Source: Phosphitispora fastidiosa
Lineage (GTDB): Bacteria; Bacillota; Thermincolia; Thermincolales; UBA2595
Assembly (NCBI RefSeq): GCF_019008365.1
Contig: NZ_JAHHUL010000026.1
Location: 1-50,459 of the forward strand
Direction of reading: 5' to 3'
Length of the DNA: 50,459 bases
Within the stretch, counting starts at the first letter, position 1. The number at the start of each line of letters is the position of its first letter. Positions 16,149 to 25,127 of the stretch are shown here, one piece after another. The notes beneath the pieces were generated by a model. The model did no database searches and was not told where the DNA came from. It saw only the letters and a list, made by a program, of their open reading frames with translations. A program made the position numbers and the translations under genes.

Positions 16149-18260
16149 GTGGGCTTTATTCAACAGTTTAGAAGGGAACTGAATAGACTTAGCATTAGAA
16201 CCAAGGTCATAGTTATGTTTCTGGCGATTATGGGTGTCTTTGTTTACCGGATAAGTTCCTCAACTCATTATTATATTGTGGAACTCCAGGGCGAGGACAA
16301 AGTAAATGAAATTTTGAGTTTTGCCCATAGCTATCTTTACAGCAGTACCGACAGCTTTTCCCTTAAGACTGATTTGTTGGCCCAGGAAATCAACCACATT
16401 GGCCCAAATGCCGACACATTTCGGATGGTCTGCCGGGAGGCAAAAACCTGGGACCGGCCCCTCAGGCCTGACCTGGTGTTTTACATAGATAACGGAGGGA
16501 ATATTTTATATTCCTGCAACCGGACTTCTGGTTTGAGTGATTATCTCGGGATAAAAAGCAGTTTTATGTCCCTGCAGGCTGTGCAAAAAGGGCTAAAAGG
16601 CCAGCCTGTAAGCGGTTTTGACATTATTCCAGCTGAAGTCCTCCAGGCAGAAGGTCTGTTGGATATGGTAAAGGTTCCGGTTGTGCCGACGCCTAATTCC
16701 AGGGGGGTTAAATATCCGGTGGAAGAACGCGCTATGGCTATGTTTTCGGCTAAACCTGTTTATGTCGGCGGAAAAATGCATGGGGTCTTTGTGACGGCAC
16801 GTATTCTTAATAACAGGTTTGATATAGTTGACCGGCTCAATAGTGAATATAATATTAGTGCGACGATTTTTATGGACAACATCCGCATTTCTACAACAGT
16901 TCCTGATAAAGACGGGAAAAGGGCCATGGGTACCCTGCTGTCAACCCCTGTGGAAGATACGGTCCTTGGTAAGGGAGAAAAGTATCTGGGGCGGGCTTTT
17001 GTGGTAAATGACTGGTATGTTACTGCATATGAGCCCATTCGGGATATTAACAACAGGGTCATCGGTTCCCTCTATGTTGGTCTGAAAGAGGCGCCGCTGC
17101 TGCAGATGCAGCACGAGATGGATAACGAAATTAAAATTACCCTGGCTGTGCTCACTCTGGTTTTTGTTGCGGCCCTGTACTGGCTGTATAGGGCTATAGT
17201 GATACCACTGCAAAGTATGTCGACTTCAGCTATCAGTTTTGCCAGGGGTGAACTGGAAGTCCAGATCCCCACAGATAACCCCAACAGGTGTTGGCTGATT
17301 AAGCAGTGCGAGTTTCCTGAATGTCCGGCATATAACAGCCCAAATCTTAAATGCTGGCTTGTACCCAAGAGCAGATGCTGTGAATCCGATAAAGGTAATC
17401 ATCAGGAGGATGCCTGCAGCCGCTGTATGATATACCGGCAGTTGGCCGGTAATGAAATCGAACAGCTTACTGATGCCTTTAATTATATGGCAGCATCCAT
17501 TCAGGAGTATACCCGTTCTCTCTATGAGTTGAACCTTGAGCTTGAGGGAAAAAACGGTGAACTCACAGATCAGAGGGATGAACTGGAGTGCCAGAAACAA
17601 CAGTTAATGGCGCTTAACCAGGAGTTGGAGGCGTCCTTGAAGGCCCTTGATGACAGCCAGAGTATAATTTACGCCCTTGCTGTTGCTGTTGAGGCTAAAG
17701 ACCCTTATACCAGGGGCCATTCCGAGAGGGTTGCCGAGTTCAGTGTCAGGCTTGCCGATGCTTTGGGATTATATACCCGTGATTTTGGCATAATCCGGGG
17801 GGCGGCCCTGCTGCATGACATTGGTAAAATTGGGATTAGCGGCTCAATTCTCAGAAAGCCGGGTTCGCTGACCGGTATTGAGTTTCAGCAGGTCAAAAAA
17901 CACCCGGGAATTGGGGAACGGATCTGCCTGTCCCTGAAGTTTGCCAGGGATATGCTGCCAATAATCAGGCATCACCATGAGCGGTATGACGGAAAGGGCT
18001 ATCCTGACGGACTGAAGGGAGAAAAAATACCCCTGATGGCAAGAATAGTGGCTGTGGCAGATGCCTTTGACGCTATGACTTCTGACCGTCCGTACCGACC
18101 CGGGATGACTGTTGATGAGGCTCTTAATGAACTTGACGCGGGTGCCGGTTCTCAATGGGACCCCGAATTAGTCGTTGTTTTTATTAATATGATACAGGAA
18201 GGCGGAAGTATCGACTTTATTGCTGCAGCCCTTGAACGCAGTGATCGGGATATAAACTAG
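16149..18260 (+). CDS. Membrane sensor with HAMP, two-CW insert and HD-GYP
   Basis: 703 aa from a GTG with AAGGTGGG seven bases upstream (a GTG 12 bases earlier is possible). A transmembrane helix (VIVMFLAIMGVFVYRI) precedes an extracytoplasmic Cache-like domain of ~270 residues, a second helix (ITLAVLTLVFVAALYWLY), a HAMP region interrupted by a Cys-rich segment (CWLIKQCEFPECPAY ... CW ... CC ... CSRC), a coiled coil, and an HD-GYP domain with HDIGKIG and HHERYDGKGYPDGLKGE. HD-GYP enzymes hydrolyse cyclic di-GMP. The Cys-rich part resembles the 'two-CW' domain found in anaerobe sensors and may bind metal. Catalytic residues look intact. Confidence 0.9.
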   Translation: MGFIQQFRRELNRLSIRTKVIVMFLAIMGVFVYRISSSTHYYIVELQGEDKVNEILSFAHSYLYSSTDSFSLKTDLLAQEINHIGPNADTFRMVCREAKTWDRPLRPDLVFYIDNGGNILYSCNRTSGLSDYLGIKSSFMSLQAVQKGLKGQPVSGFDIIPAEVLQAEGLLDMVKVPVVPTPNSRGVKYPVEERAMAMFSAKPVYVGGKMHGVFVTARILNNRFDIVDRLNSEYNISATIFMDNIRISTTVPDKDGKRAMGTLLSTPVEDTVLGKGEKYLGRAFVVNDWYVTAYEPIRDINNRVIGSLYVGLKEAPLLQMQHEMDNEIKITLAVLTLVFVAALYWLYRAIVIPLQSMSTSAISFARGELEVQIPTDNPNRCWLIKQCEFPECPAYNSPNLKCWLVPKSRCCESDKGNHQEDACSRCMIYRQLAGNEIEQLTDAFNYMAASIQEYTRSLYELNLELEGKNGELTDQRDELECQKQQLMALNQELEASLKALDDSQSIIYALAVAVEAKDPYTRGHSERVAEFSVRLADALGLYTRDFGIIRGAALLHDIGKIGISGSILRKPGSLTGIEFQQVKKHPGIGERICLSLKFARDMLPIIRHHHERYDGKGYPDGLKGEKIPLMARIVAVADAFDAMTSDRPYRPGMTVDEALNELDAGAGSQWDPELVVVFINMIQEGGSIDFIAAALERSDRDIN

Positions 18261-18298
18261 ATTTTACCACTCTTTAGCATGATTTTTGGTGAATTATT

Positions 18299-18338
18299 AA
18301 AAACCCTTCGGCGTACTAGTTACAAAGGAGGGTTTTTT
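18299..18338 (+). promoter_or_regulatory. Hairpin enclosing a ribosome binding site
   Basis: AAAAACCCTTC pairs with GGAGGGTTTTT, the latter holding the AAAGGAGG ribosome binding site of the next gene, and the T-run runs straight into its ATG at 18339. As RNA it can act either as a terminator for the upstream HD-GYP gene or as a lid on the ribosome binding site. Confidence 0.6.
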
Positions 18339-18872
18339 ATGATTATAATAATCAGGAAAATCAGGCTGCTGATACTTGCGGCAGCGCTGATTCTGACAGC
18401 CGCAGGCTTTGCCGTTTTGCAGAGCCATGATATCGGCACAGGCGCTGAAGAAATGGATTACCGCGTTTTTGTGGCCGGTATGGGGACAGTTGCAGGAAAA
18501 TGGTGCGGGCAGGCTGGAATTGCTGTGATTGGTGTGGAAACAAGGCCGGCGGCTGAGGAGGATATGGAACTGAAATTTATCGACCTGCTGGTTGCCAACA
18601 GCGGCAAGACGCAGCTGGACTTTGCCCCTGATATAGGTATTGCTGTTAAGGATGGCAGAAAATATGAACTGCATGGTCCCTCTCAACCCCAGGTAGTGAT
18701 AAAACCGGGCGCACTTTCACAGGGGACTGTCGTAATCAGCATTCCTGAAGGTATTCCGGAAACTGACTGTTCTCTTGAAATCAGAGGGGGGAATTTAAAA
18801 AGTGAAAAAATAATGCTCCCACTAAGGGTGATTACGGTAGAGTATAAAACCCCGAATACTGGCAAGAATTAG
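18339..18872 (+). CDS. Secreted/anchored DUF4352-like protein
   Basis: 177 aa from the ATG at 18339, which has AAAGGAGG upstream; a longer frame from 18279 lacks a site. The N-terminus (IRLLILAAALILTAAGFAVL) is a signal anchor. The rest is a beta-rich domain with KFIDLLVANSGKTQLDF and ISIPEG segments that resemble telokin-like/DUF4352 domains seen on Gram-positive surface proteins. No enzyme motif. Function unknown. It lies between an HD-GYP sensor and selA and need not belong to either. Confidence 0.7.
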   Translation: MIIIIRKIRLLILAAALILTAAGFAVLQSHDIGTGAEEMDYRVFVAGMGTVAGKWCGQAGIAVIGVETRPAAEEDMELKFIDLLVANSGKTQLDFAPDIGIAVKDGRKYELHGPSQPQVVIKPGALSQGTVVISIPEGIPETDCSLEIRGGNLKSEKIMLPLRVITVEYKTPNTGKN

Positions 18873-19043
18873 AAGTACAGGGAATTAATCTGGTAAAACC
18901 AAATGCCGTAAAAAGGAAATAAGGCGGTATTGTAGAAATAAATTATATTGTAGATGAAAGTTCATAATGGAGAAAAAGTCATAATGGAGATAAATAGTTA
19001 TATTGCAAGATTTTACTAGAAGAAATGAAGTTAGGGGTATTTT

Positions 19044-20453
19044 ATGGATAATAAACAGAATTTGTTAAGAAAACTTCCGGCAATAAATATAATCCTGGAA
19101 CAGGCCAGAATTAAGCAGCTCGAATCCCGCTGTCCGCATACCCTGATTTCTGAAGCTGCTTCAGAAACGGTCCAGGGTATCAGGGAAGCTATTCTGGCGG
19201 GAGATGAGACACCGGATACAATAACCGATTTGGACACAATTGCTGCCGTTGTGGCAAAAAAGGTTCAGGAAAAGATCAGCCCAAATCTGAGGAAGGTCAT
19301 AAATGCAACCGGTATTGTATTACACACCAATTTGGGCCGCGCGGTCCTTGCCGGTTCAGCAGTTAAAGCTATTAATGATGTGGCTGCCAATTATTCCAAT
19401 CTTGAGCTGGACCTGAACACAGGCGAACGGGGGACACGGTATTCACATATCGAGAAGCTGCTGTGCCGGCTGACCGGGGCTGAAGCAGGAATGACAGTAA
19501 ATAATAACGCCGCTGCGGTGCTGCTGGTGTTAAACACACTGGCCAAGGACCGGGAAGTTATTGTCTCCCGGGGCCAGTTGGTGGAGATTGGCGGTTCTTT
19601 CCGAATCCCGGATGTTATGTCACAGAGCGGCGCTCTCTTGGTGGAGGTTGGCACTACTAACAAGACCCATTTACGGGATTATGAAAGCGCCGTCACTGAA
19701 GATACTGCGCTGCTGTTAAAGGTACATACCAGTAATTATAAGGTGATCGGTTTTACGGCTGAGGTGTCAGCCGGGGAATTGACAGGCTTGGGCAGGAAAA
19801 AGGGTATTGCTGTATATGAAGACTTGGGCAGCGGAGTCCTGGTTGACTTTATGAAATATGGTATCACACATGAGCCTACTGTTAATGAGAGTATCAAAGC
19901 AGGTGTGGATATTGTGACCTTTAGCGGGGATAAGCTTTTCGGCGGACCCCAGGCAGGCATTATAGTAGGTAAGAAATATATTATCGACAAAATAAGGCAA
20001 AACCCGCTTACCAGGGCTCTCAGGGTGGACAAGTTTACCCTGGCTGCCATGGAGGCAACACTGCGCCTGTACTTTGAAGAGGAGACGGCAGTTGCCGAGA
20101 TACCCACCCTGAGGATGATTATGATGCCGTCTGAGGAAATACGGTTAAGGGCGGAGAAGCTGCAGGGCCTGCTGCGGGAGAAAACAGGAGACAGCATCGA
20201 AACAGAGATAACGGCAGGTTTTTCTCAGGTAGGCGGGGGCGCTCTGCCGGAAGAAAATCTCCCGACATTTCTTGTTTCCGTCAGGCCTCTGTCTATGAGT
20301 GTGAACAAGTTGGAAAAAAGGCTTCGGGAGATGGAACCTCCCATTCTAGCCAGGATCCAGAAAGACCGGCTGTTATTTGACCCAAGGACACTGCTTGCCA
20401 ATGACTGTGAAGTTATTGCCATAAACCTGCAGAGAATCATGGAAACGGGGTGA
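19044..20453 (+). CDS. selA: L-seryl-tRNA(Sec) selenium transferase
   Basis: 469 aa PLP enzyme that turns Ser-tRNA(Sec) into Sec-tRNA(Sec) using selenophosphate. Clear family features: INATGIVLHTNLGRA, the GERGTRY segment, NNNAAAVLL, and the PLP lysine in FSGDKLFGGPQAG. Length is normal. selD follows, its start four bases beyond this gene's stop, so the pair is co-translated. Its presence agrees with the selenoproteins FdhA and SelD in this window; selB and the tRNA(Sec) gene are not here. Confidence 0.96.
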   Translation: MDNKQNLLRKLPAINIILEQARIKQLESRCPHTLISEAASETVQGIREAILAGDETPDTITDLDTIAAVVAKKVQEKISPNLRKVINATGIVLHTNLGRAVLAGSAVKAINDVAANYSNLELDLNTGERGTRYSHIEKLLCRLTGAEAGMTVNNNAAAVLLVLNTLAKDREVIVSRGQLVEIGGSFRIPDVMSQSGALLVEVGTTNKTHLRDYESAVTEDTALLLKVHTSNYKVIGFTAEVSAGELTGLGRKKGIAVYEDLGSGVLVDFMKYGITHEPTVNESIKAGVDIVTFSGDKLFGGPQAGIIVGKKYIIDKIRQNPLTRALRVDKFTLAAMEATLRLYFEEETAVAEIPTLRMIMMPSEEIRLRAEKLQGLLREKTGDSIETEITAGFSQVGGGALPEENLPTFLVSVRPLSMSVNKLEKRLREMEPPILARIQKDRLLFDPRTLLANDCEVIAINLQRIMETG

Positions 20454-20457
20454 GGAT

Positions 20458-21516
20458 TTGACGGAAGCTAAGACAGCACATACACTGACATCGCTTTCAT
20501 GCAAAGCCGGCTGAGCGGCCAAAATAGGTCCGGAGGACCTTGCCGAGGTACTCAGTCTGCTGCCGCCATCCCTGCCTGACCCGAATCTGTTGGTGGGACT
20601 GAATACCAATGACGATGCCGGGGTTTACCGGCTTAATGAGGATACAGCCCTAATCCAGACCGTGGATTTTTTCACCCCAGTTGTTGATGATCCGTATCTG
20701 TTCGGACAGATTGCGGCAGCAAATTCACTAAGTGATGTTTATGCCATGGGGGGGAGACCCCTTACGGCTATGAATATTATCTGCTTTCCTACCGGCAAAC
20801 TGGAACTTGCGGTACTTGCCGAGATTTTAAAAGGGGGGGCTGATAAGGTCAGGGAAGCCGGGGCTGTACTTGTAGGCGGCCATTCTGTAGAGGACGATGA
20901 ACCAAAATACGGCTTGTCGGTTACCGGAGTTGTTCACCCGGACAGGGTGATGGCAAACTCCGGAGCCAAACCGGGTGATGCCCTGGTATTAACCAAACCT
21001 CTGGGAATAGGGATTATTACTACGGCCATTAAAGGTGGTCTGGCTACTGCCGATGAGATTGAGGCTGTCTGCCGGGTAATGTCTGCCCTCAACAGGGAAG
21101 CTGCTGAGGCTATGCAGGAAGTTGGCGCTAACGGATGTACCGATATTACCGGTTTTGGACTGCTGGGCCATGCCTCTGAGATGGCGCGGGGCAGTGATGC
21201 AGCAATCAGCATATATGCATCCCGTGTTCCAGTCCTGGAACCGGCTTACGGATATGCAAAAATGGGTATAGTTCCCGCAGGCACAAGGGCGAATCTCAAA
21301 TATATCAGACAGTTTGTTGATTTTGAGCCGGAAATTGACGAGACTCAGCAATTGATACTTGCTGATGCGATAACATCAGGAGGACTGTTAATTTCCCTTC
21401 CCGGGGAGAAGGTTTCCCTGCTGACAGAAAACCTGCACCGCAGAGGCATTAAAGAGGCTGTAATAATTGGTGAGGTTACCGGGGCCGGCGGAGGCCGGAT
21501 TACCGTGAAACCGTAA
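20458..21516 (+). CDS. selD: Selenophosphate synthetase, itself a selenoprotein
   Basis: 352 aa if TTG 20458 is the start (GGTGAGG just upstream, inside the end of selA) and TGA at 20512-20514 is codon 19, selenocysteine. The context SLSCKAG-U-AAKIGPEDL fits the SelD active site, where Cys or Sec is followed three residues later by the catalytic Lys (here Lys22). Downstream are the ATP/Mg residues NTNDDAGVY and GGHSVEDDEPKYG. The enzyme makes selenophosphate from selenide and ATP. If read without Sec, only an N-truncated protein from 20590 would result, lacking the active site. Confidence 0.93.
20512..20544 (+). promoter_or_regulatory. SECIS-like hairpin in selD
   Basis: Following the TGA, AGGTCC (20526-20531) pairs with GGACCT (20535-20540) around GGA, with GGC/GCC as a possible outer extension. 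The distance from the codon (11 bases) is typical of a bacterial SECIS. Confidence 0.75.
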
Positions 21517-21535
21517 TTTTGAAGGAGAGAGAGTC

Positions 21536-23158
21536 TTGAAACTGGAATCTGCTGCTGTACAATATAAAAGCCCGCTGGTCAATATGTACCTGAATGATTT
21601 TCAACAGGTGGCCCATCTCTTTGAACACGACCCCGGGAATCCCGGTTCCTTTGCTGACAGGCATGACATAATTATGCGGGATTATCATACGGACCGGAAA
21701 ACGCTGGTCTGTATTTTAACTGAATATAACGAAACATTACAGTGTGGCGGCCTGACCAGACAGAACCTGCAAAAACTGGAGGACCCCGGCACCACAGTGG
21801 TAATCACCGGGCAGCAGGCGGGCGTCTTTACCGGCCCACTGTATACAATTTATAAGGCCATTACCGCTGTGCAGCTTGCTGCTGAACTTACTGCCAGGAC
21901 TGGGAGAAGTGTTATTCCCATGTTTTGGGTTGCTGCTGAGGACCATGATTTTGCTGAGGTTGACCACATTTACGTGATTAACCGGGAGAAAAATATTGAG
22001 CGCCTAAGGCTGAAACATGACCCTGGAGGAAAGTATTCAATTGGCCACGTTCGTGTGGATGAGGCGGTTTTTGACCTTATTGCCAGGCTGGAAGAATGTA
22101 CAAACCCCTCGGAATGGAAAGGGGAAATTTTAGAGAAAGTCAGCGAAATGGCTCGGAACAGCGCTAACCTTGCTGAATGGTTTGCCCGTATCATGACCTG
22201 GCTCTTTAAGGATCACGGACTGGTAATGGTGAACCCGCTGCTCAGGGAACTGCGCCGCCTGTGGAGCGGTACTTTTGAGGAATTTCTCGGTAATAGCGCC
22301 CCGGTTAGTGCAAAACTGAGCGCCGTCGCTGACCTGGTAAGGGATTTGGGTGTGGAGCCCCAGGTGGAGAAAGACAACGATAATGCTAATATGTTTATTT
22401 ATGTAAATGGTGAAAGGCTGCCTCTGTTCAGATTGGGCGAAAGCTTTGGCGTGAGGGGCGGAGCAGGGGAATGGACCCTGGAGGAGCTCCTGGCAGCTGC
22501 CAGGGAGACCCCGGAACTCTTCAGCCCCAATGTGGTTTTGCGTCCGGTGGCTCAGGATGTGCTGCTGCCGATAATGGCCTATATTGCAGGACCGGGGGAG
22601 ATTTCCTATTATGCCCTCTACCGGGATATTTACCGGCTGTTTAACCAAAGGATGCCGGTAATTTATCCCAGAGCCAATATTTCGTTGATTGAACCCGGCA
22701 TTGCCAAAAGTATCAAGGAGTACGGGGTTTCACTTGCTGAAGGCGTTGAGGGCCTGCACAGGGAGCTGCAGAAACAGCTTGAAGACAGGGATGTACTTGG
22801 AATTGATAAAATGTTTGACGCTTATGCGGCCGAGGTGGAACAGTCATACCGGAATTTCATCCTGAAGGTTGCCGGAACTGATAAGGAGTTGACCGGACAC
22901 GGAAAGGAAAGCCAGGGCAAGCTGCTCCACCAGTTGGAATACTTCAGGAAAAAAACGCATCAGTACCACCGGAAGTCCTGTGATACCCTGGTCACCAGAT
23001 TTAATAATATTGAAAAACAGCTATTTCCGCGCAATAACTGGCAGGAGCGGGTGTACAACATTTTACCATACCTGTTCAAATACAGAAGCGATTTTATAAA
23101 TGACCTGGCAGGACTTCCTCTGCTGGGTAATAACGACCACAAGCTGCTGTATATTTAA
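21536..23158 (+). CDS. bshC: Bacillithiol synthase BshC
   Basis: 540 aa from a TTG with AAGGAGAGAG upstream. The family signature VVITGQQAGVFTGPLYTIYK and FWVAAEDHDFAEVDH is present, with a C-terminal coiled-coil and PYLFKYRSDFINDL. BshC adds cysteine to GlcN-malate in the last step of bacillithiol synthesis, so the organism probably uses this thiol. bshA and bshB are not in the window. It follows selD by 19 bases; whether the selenium and thiol genes share a function (for example selenide supply) is open. Confidence 0.93.
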   Translation: MKLESAAVQYKSPLVNMYLNDFQQVAHLFEHDPGNPGSFADRHDIIMRDYHTDRKTLVCILTEYNETLQCGGLTRQNLQKLEDPGTTVVITGQQAGVFTGPLYTIYKAITAVQLAAELTARTGRSVIPMFWVAAEDHDFAEVDHIYVINREKNIERLRLKHDPGGKYSIGHVRVDEAVFDLIARLEECTNPSEWKGEILEKVSEMARNSANLAEWFARIMTWLFKDHGLVMVNPLLRELRRLWSGTFEEFLGNSAPVSAKLSAVADLVRDLGVEPQVEKDNDNANMFIYVNGERLPLFRLGESFGVRGGAGEWTLEELLAAARETPELFSPNVVLRPVAQDVLLPIMAYIAGPGEISYYALYRDIYRLFNQRMPVIYPRANISLIEPGIAKSIKEYGVSLAEGVEGLHRELQKQLEDRDVLGIDKMFDAYAAEVEQSYRNFILKVAGTDKELTGHGKESQGKLLHQLEYFRKKTHQYHRKSCDTLVTRFNNIEKQLFPRNNWQERVYNILPYLFKYRSDFINDLAGLPLLGNNDHKLLYI

Positions 23159-23268
23159 CTCATAGTTAGTGCAGGGCAAAAATAAAGGAAACCGGGCAGC
23201 AGTGTCGAATACTATATGTTAACACAGTTAATACGCAATACAGTTAAGACATGAAAGGCGGCGATGTT

Positions 23269-24645
23269 TTGAAAAAGATTTTTATCATCGACACAAATGT
23301 CTTGCTTCATGACCCTTTGGCTGTCTTCAAATTTCAAGACAATGATGTGGTCATCCCGTTGATAGCAATTGAGGAAATGGATAACCAGAAGCGCAGGCAG
23401 GATGAAGTGGGCAGGAATGCGCGCCGTGTCGCCAAGCTGATTGATGAACTGCGTCACAAGGGTAAGATATTTGAAGGGGTACTATTAGAGACGGGCGGGA
23501 CTCTGAAGGTAGAGCTGAATCACCAGAAGGTACAGAATTTGTCTGGCGCTTTAGAGCAGTTTAAGGCGGATAATAGGATTCTCTGTGTTGCTATGGCATA
23601 TAAGGAAGAATTCCCGGACCGGAAAGTTATCCTGGTGACCAAAGACACCTATCTCAGAATTAAGGCTGATGTTGCCGGAGTAGAAGCAGAGGATTACAAA
23701 ACAGATAAGGTGAATATTGAGGAACTTTATTCCGGTAGTCTCGAGATAAAAGTGGCTCCCGAGATAATTAACCAGTTTTATAGCAACAGCTTTCTTCCAT
23801 GGGAGAAGCCGGAAGACGACCCTGAGGAATTGTATGCCAATCAGTTTGCCTACCTGGTGGATATTAAAGAAACAGGGCAGTCTGCTCTGGCCAGATACAA
23901 CCCTGATAAGAAAGGCCTGGTGCCATTAATTCATGCCGGGTCAGAAGCTTGGGGCATCAGGGCTCGGAACAAGGAACAGCGCTATGCTATGGAGCTGCTG
24001 ATGGATGATAACATTAAACTGGTAACTCTGGTAGGCCAGGCCGGTACGGGAAAAACCCTGCTGGCAGTTGCAGCCGGATTGGAAAAGACTATTGATGACG
24101 AAAGTTATAAAAAACTGGTGGTAACCAGGCCGGTAATACCCCTTGGAGGCGATATCGGTTTCCTCCCCGGTGACAAGGAAGAAAAAATGCGGCCCTGGAT
24201 GAGCCCCATTTATGACAACCTGGAATATATTTTCGGTGTCGGGAAAGAGACCAAAAAAGATAAAGTTGACCGGGGTGACCATGATAAACCCAAGTCTACT
24301 AATATCGATACAATGATCCGTTACTTTAAAGACAAAGGACAGCTTGAACTGGAAGCCCTGACCTATATCAGGGGACGGACTATGCCGCGGCAGTACATCA
24401 TAGTTGATGAGGCCCAAAACCTGACACCACACGAAGTTAAGACTATCCTGACCAGGGCCGGAGAAGGCTCTAAGGTAGTCCTTACCGGGGACCCCTACCA
24501 GATTGACCATCCCTATCTTGACTCCAGCAGCAACGGTCTGACATATGTTGTGGAAAAATTCAAGGGGGTTAAGCTGGCCGGTCATGTAACCTTTGTTAAG
24601 GGTGAGCGCTCCGAACTCGCCCAGATTGCGGCTGAACTGATCTGA
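23269..24645 (+). CDS. PIN-PhoH family ATPase
   Basis: 458 aa from TTG 23269, which gives the usual KKIFIIDTNVLLHDP start and has AAGGCGG seven bases upstream; ATG 23251 is an alternative. N-terminal PIN nuclease domain with acidic residues in IDTNVL, IEEMD and VTKDTYLR. C-terminal PhoH-type P-loop ATPase with GQAGTGKT, VVTRPVIPLGGDIGFLPGD, IVDEAQNLTP and TGDPYQID. PIN-PhoH proteins are thought to be RNA-directed helicase/nucleases. Complete and ordinary. Confidence 0.92.
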   Translation: MKKIFIIDTNVLLHDPLAVFKFQDNDVVIPLIAIEEMDNQKRRQDEVGRNARRVAKLIDELRHKGKIFEGVLLETGGTLKVELNHQKVQNLSGALEQFKADNRILCVAMAYKEEFPDRKVILVTKDTYLRIKADVAGVEAEDYKTDKVNIEELYSGSLEIKVAPEIINQFYSNSFLPWEKPEDDPEELYANQFAYLVDIKETGQSALARYNPDKKGLVPLIHAGSEAWGIRARNKEQRYAMELLMDDNIKLVTLVGQAGTGKTLLAVAAGLEKTIDDESYKKLVVTRPVIPLGGDIGFLPGDKEEKMRPWMSPIYDNLEYIFGVGKETKKDKVDRGDHDKPKSTNIDTMIRYFKDKGQLELEALTYIRGRTMPRQYIIVDEAQNLTPHEVKTILTRAGEGSKVVLTGDPYQIDHPYLDSSSNGLTYVVEKFKGVKLAGHVTFVKGERSELAQIAAELI

Positions 24646-24664
24646 AATTAACCATGAAACCAAG

Positions 24665-24690
24665 GAAAGTGGCAGATATCTGCCACTTTC
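24665..24690. terminator. Perfect 26-bp palindrome after phoH-like gene
   Basis: GAAAGTGGCAGAT is followed at once by its exact reverse complement. Likely forms a terminator-type hairpin 19 bases after the PIN-PhoH stop, though no T-run follows. A near copy of its core lies at 25022-25041. Confidence 0.7.
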
Positions 24691-24736
24691 AGCTTATTGA
24701 CAAACCCCATATTTTTAATTATTAAACTGTAACATG

Positions 24737-24976
24737 GACAGGGGTAGATGAATTCCACGGGCGGGGCCCCCAATCCGTTACCGAACCCCGGCCTTTCAGA
24801 AAGGCCGGGGCTTCGACGGATCGGGGGGACCCCCAGACATCTCCGCCGGCAGCCGCTCCCGCTTTGCGGTCTACCCAAAGGGTACAACGGGCTCTAAGCG
24901 CTAAAGCGCAAAGAGCCCGTTCGACGTGCTCGGACGGACGACAGACTCCGCCCTCCGGAACACATCTACCCCTGTC
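24737..24976. repeat. 240-bp GC-rich multi-branched structured element
   Basis: Ends are a 20-bp inverted repeat, GACAGGGGTAGATGAATTCC and its partner at 24957-24976, extended inward by GGGCGG/CCGCCC. Inside are ATCCGT/ACGGAT enclosing a CCCCGGCCTTT/AAAGGCCGGGG hairpin (24786-24810), and AACGGGCTCT/AGAGCCCGTT (24886-24921) enclosing GCGC-TAAA-GCGC. No gene fits. The nested pairing suggests a structured RNA or a hairpin-type mobile repeat. The bare ends occur at 14813-14859. Confidence 0.8.
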
Positions 24977-25021
24977 TCATAACATTTTAAGCTCAAAATT
25001 ACTGACTTTATCAGCAGCCTG

Positions 25022-25045
25022 AGTGGCAGATAACTGCCACTTTTT
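25022..25045 (+). terminator. Intrinsic terminator upstream of amidase
   Basis: AGTGGCAG-ATAA-CTGCCACT followed by TTTT. It shares 21 of 22 bases with the palindrome at 24668-24689, so the two flank the 240-bp element like a duplication. Confidence 0.75.
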
Positions 25046-25127
25046 GTTTTATTGTCTTTTTCATGCTCCGGGGAATAGAATAAACCAGGATTACAGAATG
25101 ATTCTTTTGCAGAAAGGAGTATGGAAA

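Noticed and set aside
24648-24887. 79-aa minus-strand frame over the structured element
   Set aside because: It spans palindromes and GC-rich stems, has no ribosome binding site, and its sequence is low in protein character.
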